Source: Winogradskyella marina
GTDB lineage: Bacteria; Bacteroidota; Bacteroidia; Flavobacteriales; Flavobacteriaceae
Length of the DNA: 64,000 nucleotides
NCBI RefSeq assembly: GCF_015645385.1
Contig: NZ_JADOET010000008.1
Coordinates: forward strand, 1-64,000
Direction: 5' to 3'
In this document: positions 46,364-55,313 of the stretch, one piece after another
How positions within the stretch are numbered: position 1 is the first letter of the stretch
Layout: each line of letters starts with the position of its first letter
Notes under the pieces: model-generated
Told to the model about the DNA's origin: nothing
The model's database searches: none
What the model saw: the letters and a program-made list of their open reading frames with translations, nothing else
Position numbers and translations under genes: made by a program

Positions 46364-46969
46364 GTGCAAATGCAAACACAGCTTTTAAATTTTATTCCTG
46401 CTGCGGCTCAACCTTTGGTTGCAAAATTATTGGCAAATGATAATTTGTCTGTAAAAGTGAAAAATGAACGTAAAACCCGTCATGGTGATTATAGAGAATT
46501 GGCAAATGGAAAACATCAGATTACGGTAAACTCTAATCTTAATTCGTATCGGTTTTTAATCACGTTAATTCACGAAATCGCACATTTTGAAACGTATAAA
46601 AAATACGGAAGATCAATTAAACCACACGGAAAAGAGTGGAAGCAAACCTTTCAGCATTTAATGTTGCCCTTTTTACATCCTGAAATTTTTCCTTCAGAAT
46701 TGTTACCCTTATTGGCAAAGCATTTTAAAAATCCAAAAGCATCGAGCGATACAGATACGGAATTGTCTTTAGCTTTAAAACAGTTTAATGAAGCCAATGA
46801 TAAAACTTATGTTTTTGAGGTGCCATTTGGAAAAGAGTTTAAGTTGTATAATGGTCGCGTTTTTAAACAAGGCAAGCAAAGAAGAAAACGGTTTGAATGT
46901 GTTGAAGTTACAACAGGAAAGTTATATTTGTTTAACCCTAATGCAGAAGTTGAATTATTAGAAGAATGA
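46364..46969 (+). CDS. SprT-like zinc metalloprotein
   Basis: 201 residues. The zinc motif HEIAHFETYKKYGRSIKPHGKEW (about 67-89) gives HExxH plus a later His, the SprT family pattern. An N-terminal segment (HGDYRELANGKHQITVNSNL) resembles the family's start. Relatives process DNA-protein crosslinks in eukaryotes, but the bacterial SprT role is unknown. It overlaps the next gene by 4 bases (ATGA). Confidence 0.88.
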   Translation: MQMQTQLLNFIPAAAQPLVAKLLANDNLSVKVKNERKTRHGDYRELANGKHQITVNSNLNSYRFLITLIHEIAHFETYKKYGRSIKPHGKEWKQTFQHLMLPFLHPEIFPSELLPLLAKHFKNPKASSDTDTELSLALKQFNEANDKTYVFEVPFGKEFKLYNGRVFKQGKQRRKRFECVEVTTGKLYLFNPNAEVELLEE

Positions 46970-48048
46970 AAAATAAAAATTATTATGCCATCCTTATGGC
47001 AGGAGGAGTAGGTTCACGGTTTTGGCCTGTAAGTACGCAAGATTTTCCGAAGCAGTTTCACGATATGCTTGGTACAGGTGATACCTTAATACAGAAAACC
47101 TTTCAGCGTTTAGCACAATTAATTCCGGAAGAGAATATTTTTATATTAACAAATGAGCGTTACAACGATTTGGTGTTTCAACAATTACCAAATGTTACCA
47201 AACGACAAGTGGTTTTAGAACCAGCCATGCGAAATACAGCACCTTGTATATTGTATGCTTCTTTAAAAATTCAGAAGGAAAATGAAAATGCTGTAATGAT
47301 TGTGGCTCCAAGCGATCACTGGATTGAAGATGAGCAAGCTTTTTCTGCTAACGTAAAAACAGCTTTCGATTATTGCGAGTCTAATGATGCCTTAATGACG
47401 TTAGGAATTACACCAACATTTCCAAATACTGGCTATGGTTATATAGAATATGATAAAACGGCAACTACAGAAATTAAATCGGTTAATCAATTTAGAGAAA
47501 AACCAGATTATGAAACGGCAAAGTCGTTTATAAGTCAAGGTAATTTTTTATGGAATGCTGGTATTTTTATGTGGAGTGTGAAATCTGTTATTTCTGCCTT
47601 TAAGAATAATCAACCAGAATTATTTGAATTGTTCAAAAGTGGGTATGGCTCATATAATACAGAACTTGAAGATAATTTTATTAAAGATAATTACGAAAGA
47701 GCAGAAAACATATCGGTGGATTATGCATTAATGGAAAAGAGTGATAATGTTTTTGTGATACCTGCAACTTTCGATTGGAACGACCTTGGTACTTGGGGAA
47801 GTCTTTATGACAAATTAGACAAGGATGAGGATGCAAATGCCATAGTTAATAGTAAAACTCTGCTAGAAGATGCAAGTGGAAATATGATTAGGTCTAAACG
47901 CGATAAACTTGTGGTTATAGACGGACTAAAAGATTATATAATTGTTGATAAAGACGAAGTTTTACTTATCTTTCCTAAAGAAAAAGAACAAGATATTAAA
48001 AAAGTACTTCAAAATGTGAAAGCCAATTTTGGAGAAGAATTCGGTTAA
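46966..48048 (+). CDS. manC: Mannose-1-phosphate guanylyltransferase
   Basis: 360 residues. It makes GDP-mannose from mannose-1-phosphate and GTP, feeding surface polysaccharides. Motifs: the nucleotide-binding start LMAGGVGSRFWPVSTQDFPKQF (about 10-31), VVLEPAMRNTAPCILYA (about 81-97), the catalytic APSDHWI (about 110-116) and FREKPDYETAK (about 172-182). FLWNAGIFMWS is near 191. The usual fused isomerase half is absent, as in the single-function form. Start codon overlaps the SprT-like gene. Confidence 0.93.
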   Translation: MKNKNYYAILMAGGVGSRFWPVSTQDFPKQFHDMLGTGDTLIQKTFQRLAQLIPEENIFILTNERYNDLVFQQLPNVTKRQVVLEPAMRNTAPCILYASLKIQKENENAVMIVAPSDHWIEDEQAFSANVKTAFDYCESNDALMTLGITPTFPNTGYGYIEYDKTATTEIKSVNQFREKPDYETAKSFISQGNFLWNAGIFMWSVKSVISAFKNNQPELFELFKSGYGSYNTELEDNFIKDNYERAENISVDYALMEKSDNVFVIPATFDWNDLGTWGSLYDKLDKDEDANAIVNSKTLLEDASGNMIRSKRDKLVVIDGLKDYIIVDKDEVLLIFPKEKEQDIKKVLQNVKANFGEEFG

Positions 48049-48143
48049 CTATTTTATCTAAGATATTTAAAATTGTAAATAATTAATATTGATTTCTTAA
48101 TCCTAGATTTTAGAATTTAATATTTGGAATTTTTTATAGAACT

Positions 48144-49643
48144 ATGAGTGACGAAAACAAATTTAACTTTTCTGAAGAAGAGAAGCAGCAAATTACCAAT
48201 GAAATGAATAAGGAAGCTGCTGTTGAAGAAAAGAAAGACGCTGTAAAAAAAGATGCTCAAGGCTTATTTGCAAGTGTAAAGACCTTTTTAAATGAGTTGC
48301 TCGATTTTAGAGATGATACAGACAGAGATGCTACTATAACGGCAATTAAACAAGATATTCCGTTTAAAGGTGCAACGGCTTGGATTTTGGTTTGTTCAAT
48401 ATTTGTTGCATCTGTTGGACTTAACGCCAACTCAACAGCAGTAGTAATTGGTGCCATGTTAATATCACCATTAATGGGTCCTATTTTAGGCATAGGATTA
48501 TCTATTGCTATTAATGATATCGATACTTTAAAGAAGTCGCTTATAAACTTAGCAACGATGATTGTGTTAAGTTTACTAACCGCATTTTTATTCTTTTGGT
48601 TGTTTCCTTTGAGTGCGGAAACCTCAGAACTTTTAGGTAGAACACGTCCAGATATTCGCGATGTTTTAATCGCTTTCTTTGGAGGTTTAGCCTTAATTAT
48701 TGCACGAACTAAAAAAGGAACCATTGCTTCAGTAATATTTGGAGTCGCTATCGCAACAGCGTTAATGCCACCTTTATGTACTGCTGGTTATGGTTTGGCC
48801 GAAGGTAATTGGTCCTATTTTGGTGGTGCAATGTATTTGTTTACGATTAACACCATTTTTATTGCATTAGCAACATTCTTAGTTTTAAAACTGTTGCGTT
48901 TTCCAATGCTTAAATATGCTAATTCTGCAAAACGTAAACGTACATCTAGGATTGCTATGCTCATTGCAATTGTTGTTATGATTCCTGCAATATGGACGTT
49001 TTTAACTGTGCTTCAGGAAAGTAAATACAAAAGAGACTTCGATAGTTTTGTTAAAAATGATATAGAAAGTAATCCCAATCTTTGGTATCAGAAAAGAGAC
49101 AATGATTTAGATCCAGATACTAAAACAATCAATTTACATTTTAATGGAGATGTGAGTGATGAGATGGTTTCAGCATTACAAATTAGCAAGAAAAGCTATG
49201 AGAGCATTAAAGATTTTGAATTAATTGTTAACGCGAATAAAACACGAAGCGCAGACCGAATACTTGAGTCTTTAGATAGAGCTTATGCCGATTTAGATAG
49301 AAAGGATAATGTAATTGATGGACTTCAAAAACAGATAGAACAACTTCAAACTAATATCTCAAATTTAAATAAGGTAATAGAATCTAAAAATACCAATCAG
49401 AATGCAGTTTCATTTAGTGCGTTATCTCGTGATGCTAAAATTAAATTTAGTGATTTAGAGTATTTCGGATATGCTAAAATGTTAGAGTCAAAAGATTTTA
49501 TAAATATAGACACAGCTAATGTTGCTAATGTAAGATGGAAAGTCTCATTGCCAGATAGTGCGGTTTTCGTTAAAGAAAGAGCACTTCAAAAATGGTTAAA
49601 GAATGAACTAAAAGTAGATACTGTATTTATTAGAAGAAATTAA
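48144..49643 (+). CDS. DUF389 (TIGR00341-type) membrane protein
   Basis: 499 residues. A charged N-terminal tail (about 1-50) comes before a cluster of about six membrane helices. SVGLNANSTAVVIGAMLISPLMGPILGIGLSI (about 90-120) is the family signature, with GVAIATALMPPLCTAGYGLA. The C-terminal 170 residues are cytoplasmic or periplasmic with a coiled coil (IDGLQKQIEQLQTNISNLNKVI). DUF389 proteins are inner-membrane proteins of unknown function. This gene is convergent with the ABC genes. Confidence 0.9.
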   Translation: MSDENKFNFSEEEKQQITNEMNKEAAVEEKKDAVKKDAQGLFASVKTFLNELLDFRDDTDRDATITAIKQDIPFKGATAWILVCSIFVASVGLNANSTAVVIGAMLISPLMGPILGIGLSIAINDIDTLKKSLINLATMIVLSLLTAFLFFWLFPLSAETSELLGRTRPDIRDVLIAFFGGLALIIARTKKGTIASVIFGVAIATALMPPLCTAGYGLAEGNWSYFGGAMYLFTINTIFIALATFLVLKLLRFPMLKYANSAKRKRTSRIAMLIAIVVMIPAIWTFLTVLQESKYKRDFDSFVKNDIESNPNLWYQKRDNDLDPDTKTINLHFNGDVSDEMVSALQISKKSYESIKDFELIVNANKTRSADRILESLDRAYADLDRKDNVIDGLQKQIEQLQTNISNLNKVIESKNTNQNAVSFSALSRDAKIKFSDLEYFGYAKMLESKDFINIDTANVANVRWKVSLPDSAVFVKERALQKWLKNELKVDTVFIRRN

Positions 49644-49648
49644 AGATA

Positions 49649-50416
49649 TTAACGCTCTTCTTCAAGATACATTTTACGAACTTTTCTGAATAATTCAGAG
49701 GAATAGACGAAGTTAGTTACGGCTTCGTTTTCGGTTCTGAAAATTGTTTCACTAGAACCTTCCCATTCTAATAAACCATTTTTTAGAAAAACGATTTTCT
49801 CACCGATTTCCATAACAGAGTTCATATCGTGGGTGTTAACCACTGTTGTAATATTGAATTCATCCGTAATCTCTTGAATTAGATTATCGATTACAATGGC
49901 TGTTTTTGGATCTAAACCTGAGTTGGGCTCATCACAAAACAAATATTTTGGTCTGTTAACAATGGCTCTTGCTATGGCAACACGTTTTTGCATTCCACCA
50001 GAAGCTTCACTTGGCATTTTATGATGTGCATCATCTAAGTTAACACGTTTTAAAACTTCATCAACTCTGTCTTCCATTTCACTTTTACTCTGTTTGGTAA
50101 ACATGCGTAATGGAAACATTACATTTTCGGCAATAGTCATGGAGTCAAATAAAGCACTACCTTGAAAAACCATACCCATTTCTGAACGTAAGTTTGTTTT
50201 TTCGTTTCGTGTTAATTTACTGAAATTTTTGCCTTCGTAAGAAATTGAGCCTCCTTCGTATTCAAACAACCCAAGCAAACATTTTAAGAATACGGTTTTA
50301 CCAGATCCACTTTGTCCTATAACTAAGTTGGTCTTTCCTTTTTCAAAAGATGTGGTTATGCCTTTTAAAATTTGGGTGTCGCCAAACGATTTTTTTAAGT
50401 CTTTAACTTCTATCAT
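49649..50416 (-). CDS. MlaF-type ABC transporter ATP-binding protein
   Basis: 255 residues. Walker A GQSGSGKTVFLK (about 33-44), signature SGGMQKRVA (about 139-147), Walker B KYLFCDEPNSGLD (about 157-169) and the switch His in VVNTHDMNS. It is of the phospholipid/retrograde transport (Mla/Ttg2) group, working with the permease 2 bp upstream. The MCE substrate-binding protein of the system is not in this window. Confidence 0.92.
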   Translation of the reverse strand: MIEVKDLKKSFGDTQILKGITTSFEKGKTNLVIGQSGSGKTVFLKCLLGLFEYEGGSISYEGKNFSKLTRNEKTNLRSEMGMVFQGSALFDSMTIAENVMFPLRMFTKQSKSEMEDRVDEVLKRVNLDDAHHKMPSEASGGMQKRVAIARAIVNRPKYLFCDEPNSGLDPKTAIVIDNLIQEITDEFNITTVVNTHDMNSVMEIGEKIVFLKNGLLEWEGSSETIFRTENEAVTNFVYSSELFRKVRKMYLEEER

Positions 50417-50418
50417 AA

Positions 50419-51168
50419 TTAGCCGAGTAATAAACTGGTTAGTAAAAAGTTGACAAGTATGATCATTACACTAGTCCAAACAAAAGAGGTTGTACTTGCT
50501 TTACCAACTTCTAAAGCGCCACCTTTCATAAAGTAACCGTAATATGAAGGAATAGTTGCTAATAAAAATGCAAATACAAAGGTTTTTATAAAAGCGTATA
50601 TAAAATGAAACGGAATAAAATCTAATTGCACACCTTCTATGTAGTCTTCCATGGTGCCGTAACCTCCGTACACACATGCGATGAGTCCACCTAAAATACC
50701 TAAAAACATTGCAATAGAAATTACAAATGGATAAAGCGTTAAGGCAATGAATTTTGGAAAAACGAGATAATTAATAGCATTTATTCCCATTACTTCCAGT
50801 GCATCGATTTGCTCTGTAACACGCATGGTTCCAATACTAGATGTAATAAAAGATCCTACTTTACCTGCCATGATAATAGAAATAAAAGTAGGTGCAAATT
50901 CTAAAATTATGGATTGTCTAGTGGCAAAACCGACCAAGTATTTGGGCATTATTGGACTGGTCATATTTAACGATGTTTGTATCGCAACAACGCCTCCAAC
51001 AAAAAACGAAATAAAGGCAACAATACCTAGCGATCCAATAATAAGGTCGTCAATATCTTTTAAGATTAAAGGTTTCATCACTGACCATTTCGTTGGTCGG
51101 CGAAAAATATCTTTAATCATAATAAAATACGTGCCTATATTATGTAGATAAGTGATGGGTGTTTTCAT
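50419..51168 (-). CDS. MlaE-type ABC transporter permease
   Basis: 249 residues with about five or six membrane helices. GGVVAIQTSLNM, EFAPTFISIIMAGKVGSFITSSIGTMRVTEQIDALEVMGINAINYLVFPK (about 94-140) and GGLIACVYGGY are the MlaE hallmarks. It moves lipids between the membranes with the ATP-binding protein downstream. The start follows the usual MlaE layout. Confidence 0.93.
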   Translation of the reverse strand: MKTPITYLHNIGTYFIMIKDIFRRPTKWSVMKPLILKDIDDLIIGSLGIVAFISFFVGGVVAIQTSLNMTSPIMPKYLVGFATRQSIILEFAPTFISIIMAGKVGSFITSSIGTMRVTEQIDALEVMGINAINYLVFPKFIALTLYPFVISIAMFLGILGGLIACVYGGYGTMEDYIEGVQLDFIPFHFIYAFIKTFVFAFLLATIPSYYGYFMKGGALEVGKASTTSFVWTSVMIILVNFLLTSLLLG

Positions 51169-51234
51169 TAATGCTAAAGTATAAAAAATGATTAGTTATT
51201 AATGTTAATTTAAACTAAGATAATTTAAATATTG

Positions 51235-51242
51235 TATTTTTG
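51235..51242 (+). promoter_or_regulatory. -7 promoter element for pafA
   Basis: TATTTTTG matches TAnnTTTG exactly, 25 bases before the pafA start codon. No clear TTTG at -33. Confidence 0.55.
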
Positions 51243-51267
51243 AGACTTAGAATAAACTCATATCCGA

Positions 51268-52935
51268 ATGAAAAAAATGTCCTTCCTAATTGTTGTATTG
51301 TGTATGTTTTCCGCTTGTGGTGCACAAAATACAACTACTGATATAAAAAATAAAACTTCTGTTTTAGTATCCAATGATCGTCCTAAACTAGTCGTTGGAA
51401 TTGTGGTTGACCAAATGCGTTACGATTACTTAACACGTTTTGAGTCTAAATTCGGAGATGGTGGTTTTAATCGTATGATAAATGAAGGTTTTAATTGTAA
51501 AAACAATCATTTTAACTATGTGCCAACGTATACTGGTCCAGGACATGCCTCTGTTTATACAGGAACAACACCAAAAACTCATGGTATCATAGGTAATAAT
51601 TGGTACGATAAAGAAACTAAAGAAAGTGTTTATTGTGCAGGTGATCAAAGTGTGTCGTCTGTTGGAACTGAAGATGATGCAGGTGAAATGTCACCAAGGA
51701 GAATGCAAACCACAAGTTTTGCAGATGAAAACAGACTGTTTACACAAATGCAAGGAAAAACCATTGGGATTTCCTTAAAAGATAGAGGTGCAATTTTACC
51801 AGCAGGTCATACGGCAAATGCTGCATACTGGTTTCATGGTAGAGGTGAAGGGGCTTGGATTACAAGTTCATTTTATATGAATGATTTACCACAATGGGTT
51901 AAAGATTTTAATGCTTCGGATAACGCAGCATCTTATTTAAAAGAGTGGAATACACTTTATGATATTTCTACTTATACCGAAAGCGGAGTTGATGAAAACA
52001 CCTTTGAAGGTGGCTTTAAAGGTAAAGAAAAAGCGACATTTCCTTACGATTTAAAAGCACTTAGTAAGGACAATAGAGGTTATGATCTTTTAAAAGCGAC
52101 ACCTTACGGAAATAGTTTAACCACCGATTTTGCTATGGCAGCAATCGAGGCCGAAAATTTAGGACAAGACCAAATAACCGATGTCCTTGCTGTAAGTTAT
52201 TCAGCTACGGATTATGTTGGCCATAATTTTGGAGTTAATTCAAAAGAAGTACAAGATACATATCTTCGTTTAGATAAAGATTTAGAGCGTTTGTTCCAGT
52301 ATTTAGATACCAATGTTGGCAAAGGAGAATACACTGTGTTTCTAACTGCAGATCATGGTGCGGTTGATGTACCTTCCTATTTAGCTTCAGTAAAAGTACC
52401 TGCTGGATATGTTGATAGAACTGATAGAAAAGAGCGTTTTAATTCTTTTTTAAATACAACGTATGGTACCGAAGATATCGTAGAGCATATTAGCAACGGT
52501 CAGATTTTTTTAAACAGAGACAAAGTTCAAGCCTTAGGGTTAAAACTTAGTGATGTTCAAGATGCTATTGCCATGGAGTATTTAAGTTATAAAAATATCT
52601 CTAAGGTGTATACGGCAACAACGATGAGTACTACAAGTTTTGGTATAGGAATAGAGGGTTTATTACAAAATGGATTTAACCAAAAACGCTCAGGTGATGT
52701 GATTTTAGTTAATGATTCTGCTTTTATTTCATACAGTAAAACAGGTTCTACGCATGGAAGTGGTTTAAACTACGATACTCATGTACCATTATTATTCTTC
52801 GGAAAAGGTATAAAGCATGGTGAAACATTTAATAAAACTGTAATTCCAGATATTGCACCAACGATTTCGGCGCTTTTGGGAATTAGTTTTCCTAATGGAG
52901 CTACTGGTCAACCTTTAGGGTTTGTGATTGATTAA
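51268..52935 (+). CDS. pafA: PafA-type alkaline phosphatase, lipoprotein
   Basis: 555 residues. The signal ends at Cys17 (MFSACG). It is an alkaline-phosphatase superfamily enzyme, calcium-activated and phosphate-insensitive in flavobacterial relatives, releasing phosphate from esters. VVGIVVDQMRYDYLTRF (about 51-67, metal Asp) and VPTYTGPGHASVYTG (about 85-99) are the active-site regions; Thr89 is the likely nucleophile. Further metal ligands are in VSYSATDYVGHNFG (about 311-324) and FLTADHGAVDVPS (about 357-369), with a late His in STHGSGLNYDTHVPLL. The nuclease gene begins 9 bp downstream. Confidence 0.93.
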   Translation: MKKMSFLIVVLCMFSACGAQNTTTDIKNKTSVLVSNDRPKLVVGIVVDQMRYDYLTRFESKFGDGGFNRMINEGFNCKNNHFNYVPTYTGPGHASVYTGTTPKTHGIIGNNWYDKETKESVYCAGDQSVSSVGTEDDAGEMSPRRMQTTSFADENRLFTQMQGKTIGISLKDRGAILPAGHTANAAYWFHGRGEGAWITSSFYMNDLPQWVKDFNASDNAASYLKEWNTLYDISTYTESGVDENTFEGGFKGKEKATFPYDLKALSKDNRGYDLLKATPYGNSLTTDFAMAAIEAENLGQDQITDVLAVSYSATDYVGHNFGVNSKEVQDTYLRLDKDLERLFQYLDTNVGKGEYTVFLTADHGAVDVPSYLASVKVPAGYVDRTDRKERFNSFLNTTYGTEDIVEHISNGQIFLNRDKVQALGLKLSDVQDAIAMEYLSYKNISKVYTATTMSTTSFGIGIEGLLQNGFNQKRSGDVILVNDSAFISYSKTGSTHGSGLNYDTHVPLLFFGKGIKHGETFNKTVIPDIAPTISALLGISFPNGATGQPLGFVID

Positions 52936-52944
52936 TATCTTATT

Positions 52945-53751
52945 TTGAAGAGAAAACCAATTTTTACCATAATTGCTGTTATTATAGTTATAGGCATTTA
53001 CAGCTATGAGTACTTTTTAGATGTTGAAGAAAAGGCAGAAATAGTAAAAGATGGTAAAACTGTAAAAGAGAATACTAACGAGTACTTTCTGCCGACAAGT
53101 ACTACAAATCAAGTTATCTATCATCAAAATTACTCGTTATCGTATAGTGAACCTCATGAACAAGCGGAATGGGTGGCTTATGAATTAAAAGCGTCGCATT
53201 TAAGTTATACTAACCATAAAAGACCCTATTTTGAAATTGATAAGGCTGTAAAAACAGGTGCTGCACATTGGCGCAATTACAAAAACTCAGGTTACGATAG
53301 AGGTCATTTGTGTCCTGCTGCTGATAGACGATTTACCAAATCAGCACATGACGAAACCTTTTTAACTAGCAATATTAGTCCGCAAGAACACCAATTTAAT
53401 GCTGGAGTATGGAATCGATTAGAACAAAAAGTTCGCTATTGGGCTAAAAAGAATGATGGTGTTTTTGTCGTAACAGGAGGTGTTTTAGAAGATAACTTGA
53501 AAGGTATAGGTGATGAAAGTGTTTCAGTTCCTAATCAATTTTATAAAGTGATTTTAGATAATACTAATGGAAAAATTAAGATGCTAGCGTTTTTAATGGA
53601 TCATAAAAAATCTGATTTACCATTATATAAATTTGTAGTTTCTGTTGATGAGGTAGAAACTTTAACTGGCATTGATTTCTTCCCAGAATTAGAGGATAGT
53701 ATTGAAAACAGGTTGGAGGCTTCTAGCAGCTACAAAAGCTGGAGTTTTTAA
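52945..53751 (+). CDS. DNA/RNA non-specific endonuclease, membrane-anchored
   Basis: 268 residues. A hydrophobic N-terminal anchor (about 5-21, IFTIIAVIIVIGIYSYEYF) is followed by the beta-beta-alpha-metal nuclease fold. The DRGH motif lies in SGYDRGHLCPAADRR (about 113-127), with the usual Asn in NISPQEHQFNAGVWNRLE (about 145-162). It would degrade extracellular nucleic acid. With PafA 9 bp upstream this gives a nucleotide-scavenging pair. The start is TTG at 52945; no ATG would keep the anchor. Confidence 0.9.
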   Translation: MKRKPIFTIIAVIIVIGIYSYEYFLDVEEKAEIVKDGKTVKENTNEYFLPTSTTNQVIYHQNYSLSYSEPHEQAEWVAYELKASHLSYTNHKRPYFEIDKAVKTGAAHWRNYKNSGYDRGHLCPAADRRFTKSAHDETFLTSNISPQEHQFNAGVWNRLEQKVRYWAKKNDGVFVVTGGVLEDNLKGIGDESVSVPNQFYKVILDNTNGKIKMLAFLMDHKKSDLPLYKFVVSVDEVETLTGIDFFPELEDSIENRLEASSSYKSWSF

Positions 53752-53752
53752 C

Positions 53753-53774
53753 AATTCCTGCGAACACAGGAATT
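53753..53774. repeat. Inverted repeat, likely dispersed hairpin or terminator
   Basis: AATTCCTG-CGAACA-CAGGAATT, a perfect 8-bp stem just after the nuclease stop in a convergent gap. Similar 'ATTCCTGC' hairpins are widely scattered in Bacteroidota. It could act as a terminator for the pafA-nuclease unit, although no T-run follows. Confidence 0.55.
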
Positions 53775-53821
53775 TCAAAATCGGTAAACAAAGACATCGG
53801 GAAGAATTGGAAGTTGTAATG

Positions 53822-54673
53822 TTATTTTTGGAATTTATTGAAGATTCCTTTCCAACGCAAATCACGTATAAACTTTCCTTCATCTTTTGAAACCAAAAAG
53901 TCAGTTTTATTAGATTTCGCTCTAAAATAACCAGACATATAATCTCTAAACAACCTAAATTTTCCTTTTTTATAAGCCAATTTTAAAGCCGAAATTAAAG
54001 TAATCCAAAAGCCGTAACGCATTTTATACATGGCTTCACCTTGTAGGTATTTAGACGCTTTATTATAGGATTGTCCTGTGGGTTTCAAATGTTTTACATG
54101 AAGTGACTCGTCAGTTAGAATGTCCCAGCCATGATACTTGGCCAATAACTCATCAACGGTATCCCAACCCATCGATGGTTTTAGTTCGCCTATTTGCTTA
54201 AAACAATCTTTTCTGTAAGATTTTAGTGCACCTCTAATATGGTCTTTGTTGGTTAGGTTTTCAAGAATCCATGTGTTGTTTTTTTCAATATAGCAGAAGC
54301 CAGAAGCCATTCCTAATTGTTTATTAGTATTGAAATGAGATGCTAATGTTTCTAAATAATGTTCAGGAAAAATTAAATCGGCATCAAACTTACAAATGAT
54401 ATCATAGTTATCATCAAGGGACTCTAAACCTTTATTAAACGCTTGAATAATTTTTGAACCTGGTAAATGTTGGTTTGAAGATGTTGCGTTTATAACAGAA
54501 ATCCATTCATATTTTGAAGCATAATCGTCACAAATATGTTCAGTATGGTCTGAAGAATTATCATTCACCACAACCACTGTTTTTGGTAACAACGTTTGCT
54601 TAACTAAAGAAGCTAAAGTTTTACCAATGTAAGCTTCTTCGTTATGCGCTGGAATGATAATGTGGAAGTTCAA
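53822..54673 (-). CDS. Family 2 glycosyltransferase
   Basis: 283 residues. GT-A start FHIIIPAHNEEAYIGKTLASLVKQT (about 3-27), NDNSSDHTEHI (about 38-48) and the metal-binding DxD in CKFDADLIFPEHYLETL (about 95-111). A family-typical region around SMGWDTVDELLAKYHGWDI (about 167-185) follows. The acceptor is unknown; it is probably cytoplasmic, making a surface glycan or glycolipid. It lies 73 bp after the methyltransferase, last in a KASIII-methyltransferase-glycosyltransferase run. Confidence 0.9.
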   Translation of the reverse strand: MNFHIIIPAHNEEAYIGKTLASLVKQTLLPKTVVVVNDNSSDHTEHICDDYASKYEWISVINATSSNQHLPGSKIIQAFNKGLESLDDNYDIICKFDADLIFPEHYLETLASHFNTNKQLGMASGFCYIEKNNTWILENLTNKDHIRGALKSYRKDCFKQIGELKPSMGWDTVDELLAKYHGWDILTDESLHVKHLKPTGQSYNKASKYLQGEAMYKMRYGFWITLISALKLAYKKGKFRLFRDYMSGYFRAKSNKTDFLVSKDEGKFIRDLRWKGIFNKFQK

Positions 54674-54746
54674 AAGTTCAAGTTTTAAAATTCAAAGTTA
54701 AACTTTAATACTGCAAATTCTATGGTGAAGAATTGGAATTTGAAAT

Positions 54747-55310
54747 TTATGAGTTGGAGTTTTCTTGCTTTTCAGCATAAACAATATAGTATCTTGGCGT
54801 GAAACGTCTCAAAATGGGTCTAATTCCAAGTTTATTTACTGGGTTGGTCCATTTTTGACGGTCTTTAATTGTCCATCCTGTTTTTTCTAAAAGCCAATCG
54901 AGTTGCCAATCTTCAAACTCATGGTAATGTCTGTCTCGCATATCAGTTTTACTTCTGTAAGCCGAAGCAAACCATAATTTAAGAGGAACACTAATCACTA
55001 ACTTATCCGCATTAATTGATTTTAAAACTTCATAAGGCGATAAAAGATGTTCAAATATTTCAAAAGCGGTTACAACTTTAGCAGGAGACTCTTGAATTGC
55101 CGATTGATCTTCGTCTAAATCTTCTCCAGATGTGTTTTCAACCGTAAAACCTTCAGAAATCATAATCTCTGAAAACGGATTTTTTACACCTAAATCTAAG
55201 ATTGATTCTGAGGTGTTAATGTGCTTTTTTAAAAACTGAAGCGTCAGTTGAAATCGTTTATTAGGATATGTTTTTTCGTACATGTTTACTTTCACAATAA
55301 TTGTGGTCAC
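54747..55310 (-). CDS. Class I SAM-dependent methyltransferase
   Basis: 187 residues. Motif I is unusual: SILDLGVKNPFSEIMISEGF (about 36-55), whereas most have DLGxGxG. FEIFEHLLSPYEVLKSI (about 82-98) matches the motif II region. RDRHYHEFEDWQLDWLLEKTGW (about 128-149) resembles the end of this subgroup. The true start may be Met10 (MYEKTYPN, at 55283), because the first nine residues add nothing recognisable. It starts 3 bp from the KASIII stop and is translationally linked. Confidence 0.78.
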   Translation of the reverse strand: MTTIIVKVNMYEKTYPNKRFQLTLQFLKKHINTSESILDLGVKNPFSEIMISEGFTVENTSGEDLDEDQSAIQESPAKVVTAFEIFEHLLSPYEVLKSINADKLVISVPLKLWFASAYRSKTDMRDRHYHEFEDWQLDWLLEKTGWTIKDRQKWTNPVNKLGIRPILRRFTPRYYIVYAEKQENSNS

Positions 55311-55313
55311 AAA